Shown here in pieces: positions 1-6,088 of a stretch of DNA of 6,286 nucleotides (its first letter is position 1; every line of letters starts with the position of its first letter). Under the pieces are notes generated by a model. It searched no databases. It was not told the DNA's origin and saw only the letters and a program-made list of their open reading frames with translations. The stretch lies in the NCBI GenBank assembly GCA_005879655.1, contig VBJK01000027.1:1-6286 (forward strand), in the 5' to 3' direction. Source of the stretch: Chloroflexota bacterium (GTDB taxonomy: Bacteria; Chloroflexota; Ktedonobacteria; Ktedonobacterales; Ktedonobacteraceae). Made by a program: the position numbers and the translations under genes.

Positions 1-1
1 T

Positions 2-1648
2 GCTGGTCTGCCTGTCCCAGTGGGGGTTGCAGGCGAGCTATATATTGGTGGAGTTGGCGTGGCACGTGGTTATCTCAATCGCCCAGAACTCACCGCTGAG
101 CGTTTCCTGCGCGACCCCTTCTCGGATCAGCCACAGGCACGCCTCTATCGTACCGGCGACTTGGCTCGCTATCTGCCCAACGGGGCTATCGAGTATCTGG
201 GCCGCCTCGATCAGCAGATCAAGCTGCGTGGCTTCCGCATCGAGCTAGGCGAGATCGAAAGTGTCTTGAGCCAACATCGCGCTGTTGGTGAGGTGGTCGT
301 CACCTTGCAGATCTATGGCAGTAGCGATCAACGCTTAGTGGCCTATGTGGTTTTGCATAAAGACTGCAAGCTTCCCATGAGCGCTTTACGCGAGCATCTG
401 GCCCAGCAGGTTCCTGAATACATGGTTCCCTCTGTCTTTCTCTTCCTAGATGCCTTGCCTCTCAATTCCAGCGGCAAGGTTGACCGGCGTGCGCTTCCTG
501 CTCCCAGCGACGAGCACCCAGAAACAGAGGCATCCTTTATTGCTCCACGTACTCCTACTGAAGAGATCATCACTACGGCTCTTGCACGGGTGCTGGGCCT
601 CAAACAGGTGAGCATTCATGACAATTTCTTTGCCCTTGGTGGCCACTCCCTGCTGGCACTACAAGTCATCTCACAATTGCGCACCATCCTAGGAATAGAA
701 ATCCCTCTGCGCATCTTTATCGAAGCACCAACAGCAGCCCGGTTAGCAGAGATTGTTACACGAATGAAAGATCAAGAGGTCTTTCCCAGTGTGGAAGAAG
801 TAAAGGGAGATTCCCGAACTCCGATCGTCACGGTGCAAGCAGGTGGAACCAAAAAGCCATTCTTCTATCTGCATGGAGAGTGGAAAGGCGCAGCTCTATA
901 TAACTGGCAACTGGCACGCCATCTAGGTCCTGAGCAACCATTTTACTTATTGGAACCGTATAAGTTCGATGGCTTAGCGGCCCCCACGATTCAGCCAGAA
1001 GGTCCATATCTGCTTGGTGGTTGGTGTAATGGAGGTCTTATGGCCTATGAGATAGCTCGGCAACTGCAAGCACAAGGACAGACCGTTGCTTTACTGGCGT
1101 TGATGGACCCCACTGCTCCTGTTCCTGCACCCCGTAGATTAGTACGCAGTGCCATTAGTCTCTGCGGTAACTTTCTACGGCTTGGCAAGGATCAACAATT
1201 CGATTGGTTCCTTCGCGTGCAACATATCTATAGATATCTGCGCTTTTCGCGCTACAGGCTCTCAAAAATCTCTGAACTCATAAAAAACAGCGAGCAAGAG
1301 GAAGCTCAGTTGAGCCACCTCAAAGGAGGTTTGGGGGCTCTGATGCTCAAACTTCACGCACTGGTACCGAGGGTTACACTCCTACGCCAAGAATATACAA
1401 ACATGTATGACTGGGCAGCTTTAGATTACGCACCAGACTTGTACCCTGGAAAAATAACTTTTTTATGGACAAGCGAAGAAGCATGGCGTTCTATGGAGTG
1501 GCAGAAAGAAGTTAACGCGAAAGAAGGAGAAGCGGAGATCTATAGTATTCCCGGCAACCATTTAACTAGCAGAACTGAGCATTTTCAAACTTTTGCTGAG
1601 CGTTTGAGCGAATGCATGGATAAGGCTCAAAAGACTTTGTTGAGCTGA
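2..1648 (+). CDS. Non-ribosomal peptide synthetase, C-terminal part (A-PCP-TE), 5' end outside window
   Basis: This is the last module of a peptide synthetase, which activates an amino acid, holds it on a carrier arm and releases the finished peptide. The frame is open from the first complete codon at 2, so the gene starts upstream; the GTG at 20 lies inside the conserved PVPVGVAGELYIGG stretch and is not a start. Adenylation core motifs are visible: YRTGDL (A7, about 146-163), GRLDQQIKLRGFRIELGEIE (A8), VPEYMVP (A9) and NSSGKVDRRALP (A10, lysine in GK). The specificity-determining residues lie upstream, so the substrate cannot be read. The carrier motif DNFFALGGHSLLALQ has its phosphopantetheine Ser at 647-649. 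A thioesterase follows with GGWCNGG (Cys codon 1025-1027), LMDP (Asp 1106-1108) and GNH (His 1559-1561), a Cys-Asp-His triad. No condensation domain follows, so this is a termination module. About 14 residues expected before the nucleophile look absent near 991/992. GC falls from roughly 60% in the A domain to roughly 43% in the thioesterase. Confidence 0.95.
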   Translation, partial: AGLPVPVGVAGELYIGGVGVARGYLNRPELTAERFLRDPFSDQPQARLYRTGDLARYLPNGAIEYLGRLDQQIKLRGFRIELGEIESVLSQHRAVGEVVVTLQIYGSSDQRLVAYVVLHKDCKLPMSALREHLAQQVPEYMVPSVFLFLDALPLNSSGKVDRRALPAPSDEHPETEASFIAPRTPTEEIITTALARVLGLKQVSIHDNFFALGGHSLLALQVISQLRTILGIEIPLRIFIEAPTAARLAEIVTRMKDQEVFPSVEEVKGDSRTPIVTVQAGGTKKPFFYLHGEWKGAALYNWQLARHLGPEQPFYLLEPYKFDGLAAPTIQPEGPYLLGGWCNGGLMAYEIARQLQAQGQTVALLALMDPTAPVPAPRRLVRSAISLCGNFLRLGKDQQFDWFLRVQHIYRYLRFSRYRLSKISELIKNSEQEEAQLSHLKGGLGALMLKLHALVPRVTLLRQEYTNMYDWAALDYAPDLYPGKITFLWTSEEAWRSMEWQKEVNAKEGEAEIYSIPGNHLTSRTEHFQTFAERLSECMDKAQKTLLS

Positions 1649-1711
1649 CACGGAAATACCTGACACCCAGTCTCCAAAAAAATGTTTTTTTACCTATATA
1701 GGCGTAAAATG

Positions 1712-2692
1712 ATGAATCAAATATTCAAGAAGCCGACAAGTATACAAGTAGCAACAGCGGCGTTGCTTCTTGTACTTTCAGTAACTCCTTTGTATACTTG
1801 CACTAATATCGGCGGCAGGCAAAACGACCTACCGTTACCAACGCTTCCTCCACGACCCGGTTTAAGCCAGGGTCTGTACGAGAGTTGCACGCCATCATTG
1901 GGCAAGACATGTTTTGATCGATTAAAGCAAATGGCTCAGGTTGGCTTCACGCTGGTCCTGAACTATGATCTACTTTATGGCACTGCGGATCAGCAACTAG
2001 CCTATGCCCAGCAGGCACATGTACTTGGGATGATAATCATCTGGCCTTTACATAACCCGGCCATTTGGAATGGTGGAGACACCAGGACCACATTCCCTCT
2101 CATCTCAGATACATGCGGTTGCTCTGATACGCAGGGTTTCATCGGCTATGTGATCAATCTGGTGAAAGGGTTGCCTGCAACATGGGGATACTACATAGGG
2201 GATGAAGTACCAGTGAGCGATCATGCAAAACTGAAGGTGATAAGCGATCTCGTTAAAGAACTAGATCCTAATCATCCCCGACTGTTTGTCGCATCATCTT
2301 ATTCTGCAAAAGCAGTGCAGAAATTTCTTGCGCCATTTGCCGATACAGCTGAAGTCCTAGCTGTAGACTATTATCCCGTGGGATCAGGTAATGCAATTAG
2401 CGAGGTTGCTCCTATTGCTCAAGCAGTCCAGACTCTAGCTAATCAAGAAGGCAAACAATCAGCAATGGTGCTACAGTCTTTTAGTTGGGCAGACTATCCC
2501 GATACAAAAAGCTGTTTTCCTCTTCCAATATGCGCTCGCTTCCCAACCAGGGAAGAAATGCACCAGATGTTTGACCTTACTATAAAAAACACGCACCCTA
2601 CACTCATCTTATGGTTTAGCTATTACGGCATCGTAGGATCGAGTGATCACACGATGCATTGGCGGGATCTTGTAGAGGCAGCACGTGAGTGA
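1712..2692 (+). CDS. Secreted or membrane-anchored glycoside hydrolase-like (TIM-barrel) protein
   Basis: This protein is probably a surface-located enzyme acting on a sugar polymer; family and substrate are not identified. I chose ATG 1712 (326 aa) because AGGCG at 1700-1704 lies 7 bases before it. ATG 1709 is also possible. ATG 1682 lies inside an A7-TG-T7 run with no ribosome binding site. The N-terminus has two lysines then a hydrophobic stretch (about residues 13-28) ending LYTC, so it is a signal peptide or anchor; Thr before Cys makes a true lipobox doubtful. A Pro-rich linker (PLPTLPPRPG) follows. The rest alternates strands and helices like a (beta/alpha)8 barrel. GYYIGDE (about 159-165) resembles a strand-4 acid/base Glu, DYYPVG (about 219-224) and LQSFSW (about 254-259) look like later barrel strands, and LILWFSYYG sits near the end. 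I do not see a clear second catalytic Glu. The gene starts 63 bases after the NRPS stop and precedes the DUF4012 gene, with no strong terminator on either side. Confidence 0.7.
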   Translation: MNQIFKKPTSIQVATAALLLVLSVTPLYTCTNIGGRQNDLPLPTLPPRPGLSQGLYESCTPSLGKTCFDRLKQMAQVGFTLVLNYDLLYGTADQQLAYAQQAHVLGMIIIWPLHNPAIWNGGDTRTTFPLISDTCGCSDTQGFIGYVINLVKGLPATWGYYIGDEVPVSDHAKLKVISDLVKELDPNHPRLFVASSYSAKAVQKFLAPFADTAEVLAVDYYPVGSGNAISEVAPIAQAVQTLANQEGKQSAMVLQSFSWADYPDTKSCFPLPICARFPTREEMHQMFDLTIKNTHPTLILWFSYYGIVGSSDHTMHWRDLVEAARE

Positions 2693-2731
2693 TATCTACT
2701 AATTCTATTACTCTTTTTAAACAGAAAAATA

Positions 2732-2740
2732 TGCTATAGT
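2732..2740 (+). promoter_or_regulatory. Possible extended -10 promoter for the DUF4012 gene
   Basis: TGCTATAGT matches the extended -10 form TGnTATAAT with one mismatch. Transcription would start near 2747, leaving a leader of about 50 bases before the ATG at 2796. The region upstream (T-rich, about 2712-2721) has no good TTGACA at 17-base spacing, which extended -10 promoters tolerate. The sigma-factor preference of this organism is unknown, so this is a weak motif-based call. Confidence 0.35.
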
Positions 2741-2785
2741 AAAATAGCCAGAAACGCAGCAAGACAGGGCTATGATCGGCAACAA

Positions 2786-2791
2786 AGGAAG
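2786..2791 (+). promoter_or_regulatory. Ribosome binding site deciding the DUF4012 start
   Basis: AGGAAG, within AAAGGAAG, ends 4 bases before ATG 2796. The alternative in-frame ATG at 2772 has only CAGGG ending 2 bases before it, which is too close. The start is therefore placed at 2796, removing eight residues from the longest possible reading frame. Confidence 0.65.
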
Positions 2792-2795
2792 AACT

Positions 2796-4727
2796 ATGAG
2801 TAAATTTGGTAAAAGCAAACAAAAAAAGCTAAGCAAACGACAGAAGGCGATATTGGCTTTTTTGTGTATAGTCATACTGGCTGGAACGAGCATGTCACTC
2901 ATCATGGGATATTATAGCTATCATCAATCGGTAGCACTTGTACAAACGGGAGCGCAGCACTTGCGCAATGCTGAGACACTGTTGCAAACCCTGGCTAAAC
3001 AACCTTCCGATGAACAAACCATAGAAAAAGCCCAACAAGAGTTTTCTTTAGCTCTGTCCTCTTTTACACAAATTAACGCAATGGTTCAAATTGTACCGCA
3101 AGTTCCTGCTAGTATTTCTCCTTCTCTAAGTGCAGCATCTCATCTGGTGCCACTGGCCGTTTCAGGATCACAGGCAGGTGTACTGGGTTGTCAGCTATTG
3201 AAACTCTTCATTAGTAAATTTCATAATCTATCGAATACTCAGGGGCAAGGGCTTACTATGGGAGATATGGAACTTCTAAACCAGAAATTTGCTCTCTTTA
3301 CTCAGGCCCTTGCTCAGGTTGTCAGCCAATCGAAACAGGTAAAGTCATCTGATTTGCAGTCTGATCCCCGCCTTGGCAAAATGTTTGGATCACTCCAGAA
3401 GCAGATACCAGCCATTGAGAAGTTCCTTTCAGCGTCTAGCCAGATCCAGACTCTTGCTCCTGTATTGCTTGGCGTTTCCTCGCCAGCTAAATATCTGGTA
3501 GAGGTGCTCGACTCCACAGAACTTCGACCAGGAGGAGGCTTTGTTGGCAGTTACGGCATTGTCACGATTACAGGAGGACGCTTGGTCTCGGCGCCAATTA
3601 CCGACACAACTCTTTTGGACCATCCATTTGAGCTTGCTGGTGGAAAAATTGCTTTGCCTTCCACCTATTCATGGTTTGATCTAGTCTCAAACTGGAGCCT
3701 CCGAGATTCTAATCTCTCTGCCGACTTTCCAACCAACGCTCGTTATGCTGAGCAAAACTATCAACAGGAGGGAGGCAAAGATACCTTCTTGGGGGTTATT
3801 GCCATCACACCTACCCTGATTCAACGTGTTCTTGACATCACTGGATCAATTCAGGTTCCCGAATATCACGAGACTGTGACGGCTAAGAATTTGATCTCCC
3901 TCATTCACACTTATCAGTTGGGCCAAGGTCACGAAAGCGGGTACATTCCCTCCTCAGATGGATACTCATCACAACGTAAGCATTTCACTGCGCTATTAGC
4001 CAAAAACCTTCTTGACCGCGTCAAAACCATTATGCCCACGATGATGCCACGCTTTCTGCAACTTATGAAGGATGCCATAGGTGGAAAAGATCTTCAGATC
4101 TATTTCAATTCCAGTCAAGTTGAAAGTCTACTTCATTCATATAGCTTGGACTCAAGCATTCAGCCTACCTCAGACGATGGCCTTATGGTTGTGAATGCGA
4201 ATATCGGTGTAACGAAAGCAAATCTCTATATTGTTAGTAAACTCATAGACCAAGTAACAATTGATACACAGGGCAATGCGGTACATCATACCAGTATCAA
4301 TTATTCATGGACTATACCAGGTCCCTACTTCGGCCATTCGACTTATCGCGATTACGTGCAGATCTACGCACCGCTGAACAGCAATTTGCAATCTCAGCAG
4401 GGTTGGCAATCGCGTGGTACCAGCGCAGCGTTTGATCACACTATCTGGACTGGTTTCTTTACGCTCACTTTTGGTCAAAAGCTCACGATTACCCTCGAGT
4501 GGACCGACCAGAGTGCGGCGAAACAGAATGAGTCCGGTTGGCACTATACATACCTGATCCAGCGCCAGCCTGGTACTCAGTGGACATATTATCTCCAAGT
4601 GAAGCTGCCAGCGTGTGCAACGATACGCCAGTTGGAAGGGGGTCTGACAACCAGCAACCCGCAGACTGCAACTATCTCGCATGATCTGGATAAAAATACA
4701 ACGCTCGGCATAGATTACACCTGCTGA
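2796..4727 (+). CDS. DUF4012 domain-containing membrane-anchored protein
   Basis: This is a member of the DUF4012 family, whose molecular function is not established; members often occur near cell-surface polysaccharide genes. The 643-residue protein begins with a Lys/Arg-rich cytoplasmic tail (SKFGKSKQKKLSKRQK) and one transmembrane helix at about residues 18-40, so the rest should lie outside the membrane. A helical, coiled-coil-like segment follows (about 45-95). The family core is clear: LLGVSSPAKYLVEVLDSTELRPGGGF is split here as LLGVSSPAKYLVEV then the signature ELRPGGGFVGSYG (about 242-254), then ITGGRL, then WSLRDSNLSADFPTNA (about 300-315), then GVIAITPTLIQRVLDITGSI with VPEY and VTAKNL. 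A later block, VVNANIGVTKANLYI (about 465-479), and YRDYVQIYAP (about 517-526) also fit. The length is normal and no frame break is seen. It follows the glycosidase-like gene by 103 bases in the same direction; a shared envelope or exopolysaccharide role is inference. Confidence 0.9.
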   Translation: MSKFGKSKQKKLSKRQKAILAFLCIVILAGTSMSLIMGYYSYHQSVALVQTGAQHLRNAETLLQTLAKQPSDEQTIEKAQQEFSLALSSFTQINAMVQIVPQVPASISPSLSAASHLVPLAVSGSQAGVLGCQLLKLFISKFHNLSNTQGQGLTMGDMELLNQKFALFTQALAQVVSQSKQVKSSDLQSDPRLGKMFGSLQKQIPAIEKFLSASSQIQTLAPVLLGVSSPAKYLVEVLDSTELRPGGGFVGSYGIVTITGGRLVSAPITDTTLLDHPFELAGGKIALPSTYSWFDLVSNWSLRDSNLSADFPTNARYAEQNYQQEGGKDTFLGVIAITPTLIQRVLDITGSIQVPEYHETVTAKNLISLIHTYQLGQGHESGYIPSSDGYSSQRKHFTALLAKNLLDRVKTIMPTMMPRFLQLMKDAIGGKDLQIYFNSSQVESLLHSYSLDSSIQPTSDDGLMVVNANIGVTKANLYIVSKLIDQVTIDTQGNAVHHTSINYSWTIPGPYFGHSTYRDYVQIYAPLNSNLQSQQGWQSRGTSAAFDHTIWTGFFTLTFGQKLTITLEWTDQSAAKQNESGWHYTYLIQRQPGTQWTYYLQVKLPACATIRQLEGGLTTSNPQTATISHDLDKNTTLGIDYTC

Positions 4728-4737
4728 TGATCAAGAC

Positions 4738-4780
4738 TCTCCCTCACTTTTGATGAAAAGCTCAACAAGACAGAGGGAGG
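4738..4780 (+). promoter_or_regulatory. Hairpin that could hide the transposase ribosome binding site
   Basis: CTCCCTC at 4739-4745 is exactly complementary to GAGGGAG at 4773-4779, and a U-G pair at 4738/4780 can extend the stem. Inside the loop, CTTTT at 4747-4751 pairs with AAAAG at 4756-4760 around GATG. The right arm is the only strong Shine-Dalgarno-like sequence ahead of ATG 4793, although its 12-base spacing is long. In transcripts running in from the DUF4012 gene it would be paired. Some insertion sequences use such structures to block transposase translation from outside transcripts; that role here is inference. Confidence 0.4.
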
Positions 4781-4792
4781 TATAATAAAAGG

Positions 4793-5168
4793 ATGAAAAC
4801 AGCATCAATATTCTCTTCAACAGACAATTTGGGAGATCTGATCGAGCTGTTTCTTCCAGCACCGCAAGGTCTGCGAATGCACCAACTCGTAGTCACATCA
4901 GATGAGCTAATCTTGCAGTTAGTTTCATCACGATCAGAGGCCCGCTGTCCCGTGTGCGGGCAGATGAGCGCACGTACACATAGCCACTATCAGCGGACAT
5001 TGCAAGACCTGCGCTTTTAGCCAGCGCCGCATGAGGCTGCGCCTCCAGGTCCATCGGTTTTTCTGCGAGAATCCTTGTTGTGCTCGCAAGATCTTTACAG
5101 AGCGTGTGGCTGACCTAGCTCTCCCCTATGCTCGCCGTACGACACGACTGCTTGAGGAATTACTGAGC
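4793..5168 (+). pseudogene. ISL3-family transposase, N-terminal fragment, frameshifted and truncated
   Basis: This is the N-terminal zinc-finger region of an ISL3 transposase, which would bind the element's ends. The first frame (4793-5020, 75 aa) contains CPVCGQMSARTHSHYQRTLQDLRF and then TAG. The family pattern continues in another frame as SQRRMRLRLQVHRFFC, then CARKIFTERVADLALPYARRTTRL. Removing one T from the TTTT at 5015-5018 joins the two perfectly (DLRF-SQRRMRLRLQ). The two Cys pairs, CPVC and CENPC, fit the zf-ISL3 type. Similarity stops near 5168 after RRTTRLLEELLS, giving about 125 residues of an enzyme usually 400 or more. The DDE catalytic domain is absent, so it is inactive. GAGGGAGG at 4773-4780 and AAAAGG directly before the ATG are the only ribosome-binding candidates. 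Confidence 0.8.
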
Positions 5169-6020
5169 GACGTGAAGCCAGAAAACATGTTGCTTGGGCC
5201 TAGTAACCAAGTGTTGCTCAGCGATTTTGGCATCGCGGTTGCTGCTCACCGGACGCAATCACTCCATACTCAGAATGCGCTAGGAACTATCGCTTACATG
5301 GCTCCAGAGCAGGCAGAGGGCAAAGCACGAACCGCCTCAGACCAATATGCCCTGGCTGTATGTGTCTATGAGTGGCTCTCAGGCCGACTTCCCTTCTCAG
5401 GAACCTCAACGCTAGAGATCGCATTGAAGCACCAGCGTCAGCCATCTCCGTTCTTGAAGAGAAACAAGAATCCCCACATCTACTCCATGCTCCCCGATAT
5501 CCAAGAAGTAGTGATGAAAGCCCTTGCTAAAGATCCACGTGACCGTTTTGCGCATATTCTTGCGTTTGCGGAAACGCTCGCCAATGCCTGCACAGAAGAC
5601 GATCCAGACGTTCCCTGCGGGAGCGTCCTCACCTGCTATCGCGGGCATGTTGCTCATGTGTTGACACTTGCCTGGTCTCCTAATGGGCAATGGATAGCAT
5701 CTGGTGGAGTTGATGGGACAGTGCAGATCTGGGAGGCTAAAACAGGGAAGATACGCTCTACCTATCTGAGCCATAAGGCAGAAGTGAATACGCTTGCCTG
5801 GTCCCCGGATGGTACTCACCTCGTCTCAGGCAGTGAAGACCAGACTCTCCATGTTTGGCATGCGCCTACCGGGAAGCAGATGTTGACCTATCGTGGTCAC
5901 ACAGATGGGGTTGATGCCGTCACCTGGTCCCCGGATGGAACACGCATTGCTTCGGGCAGTTCGGACAGAACGATTCAGATTTGGGACGCGACCAAACGAC
6001 TTAGAATCAGTATGTTCTGA
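5031..6020 (+). CDS. Chimera: ISL3 transposase fragment + Ser/Thr kinase C-lobe + three WD40 repeats
   Basis: A 329-residue open frame made from three sources. Residues 1-46 are ISL3 transposase zinc-finger sequence. From residue 47 the text is a Hanks-type Ser/Thr kinase beginning inside the catalytic loop: DVKPENMLL (Asp47 is the D of HRD), DFG at 65-67, GTIAYMAPE at 85-93, ASDQYALAVCVYEWLSGRLPF at about 102-122, and KALAKDPRDRF at about 163-173. Everything before HRD is missing: the glycine loop, the ATP-binding Lys, the helix-C Glu and the HR of HRD, so kinase activity is very unlikely. After a short linker come three 42-residue WD40 repeats from 203, 245 and 287. The frame then ends with an unrelated tail, KRLRISMF. 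WD40 propellers usually need six to eight blades. ATG 5031 has no ribosome binding site; translation would need coupling to the stop at 5018-5020 or frameshifting there. It may be a decaying gene, yet about 850 bases past the junction stay open. Confidence 0.75.
   Translation: MRLRLQVHRFFCENPCCARKIFTERVADLALPYARRTTRLLEELLSDVKPENMLLGPSNQVLLSDFGIAVAAHRTQSLHTQNALGTIAYMAPEQAEGKARTASDQYALAVCVYEWLSGRLPFSGTSTLEIALKHQRQPSPFLKRNKNPHIYSMLPDIQEVVMKALAKDPRDRFAHILAFAETLANACTEDDPDVPCGSVLTCYRGHVAHVLTLAWSPNGQWIASGGVDGTVQIWEAKTGKIRSTYLSHKAEVNTLAWSPDGTHLVSGSEDQTLHVWHAPTGKQMLTYRGHTDGVDAVTWSPDGTRIASGSSDRTIQIWDATKRLRISMF
5637..6000 (+). repeat. Three tandem WD40-repeat units, 126-base period
   Basis: Units begin at 5637 (YRGHVAHVLTLAWSPNG), 5763 (YLSHKAEVNTLAWSPDG) and 5889 (YRGHTDGVDAVTWSPDG), exactly 126 bases apart. 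Each has the GH or SH opening, the WSPDG/WSPNG turn, an SG..D/SGS.D segment, and a closing W (IWEA, VWHA, IWDA). The 16-mer CCTGGTCCCCGGATGG is identical at 5797-5812 and 5923-5938. The third unit loses the pattern just after IWDAT, about 5996, where TG would be expected. Confidence 0.85.
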
Positions 6021-6088
6021 GGTGGTCTCCAAATTACCATCTAGCTCACATATACATTGTTTTCGCATGTCTAGTGTATATATGTATT

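Larger units (their letters stand above)
4734..5168 (+). mobile_element. Left-end remnant of an ISL3-family insertion sequence
   Basis: The transposase N-terminus at 4793 and its short leader mark the left part of an ISL3-type element. The outer end is not certain: the stretch from about 4734 (GACTCTCCCTCACTTTTGATG) sits where the left inverted repeat should be, but no right copy exists in the window to confirm it. The element stops in coding sequence at about 5168, where kinase sequence begins. The whole DDE catalytic region, the right inverted repeat and any target duplication are missing, so the remnant cannot move by itself. Confidence 0.6.

Noticed and set aside
1676..1691. A7-TG-T7 palindrome as a terminator after the NRPS gene
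   Set aside because: The two-base loop is too tight and there is no GC stem, so it does not form a standard intrinsic terminator.
1682..1711. Longer start of the glycosidase-like protein at ATG 1682
   Set aside because: The ATG lies within an A7-TG-T7 run, has no Shine-Dalgarno before it and adds MFFYLYRRKM ahead of a normal Lys-plus-hydrophobic signal region that starts at 1709 or 1712.
4305..4682. Minus-strand open frame of 125 codons under the DUF4012 gene
   Set aside because: It lies opposite well-supported coding sequence and has no recognisable domain.
4781..4786. Perfect TATAAT as a promoter for the transposase
   Set aside because: No -35 at proper spacing is visible (the nearest TTGATG is 25 bases away) and transcription would start at the ATG itself; left as an unproven leaderless possibility.
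5412..5819. Minus-strand open frame of 135 codons under the kinase-WD40 region
   Set aside because: It is antisense to a clearly recognisable kinase and WD40 sequence and shows no family motif of its own.
6050..6081. ATATACA / TGTATAT inverted repeat between the convergent genes
   Set aside because: Only 7 A/T-rich pairs around an 18-base loop and no T run, so it is too weak to call a terminator or operator.
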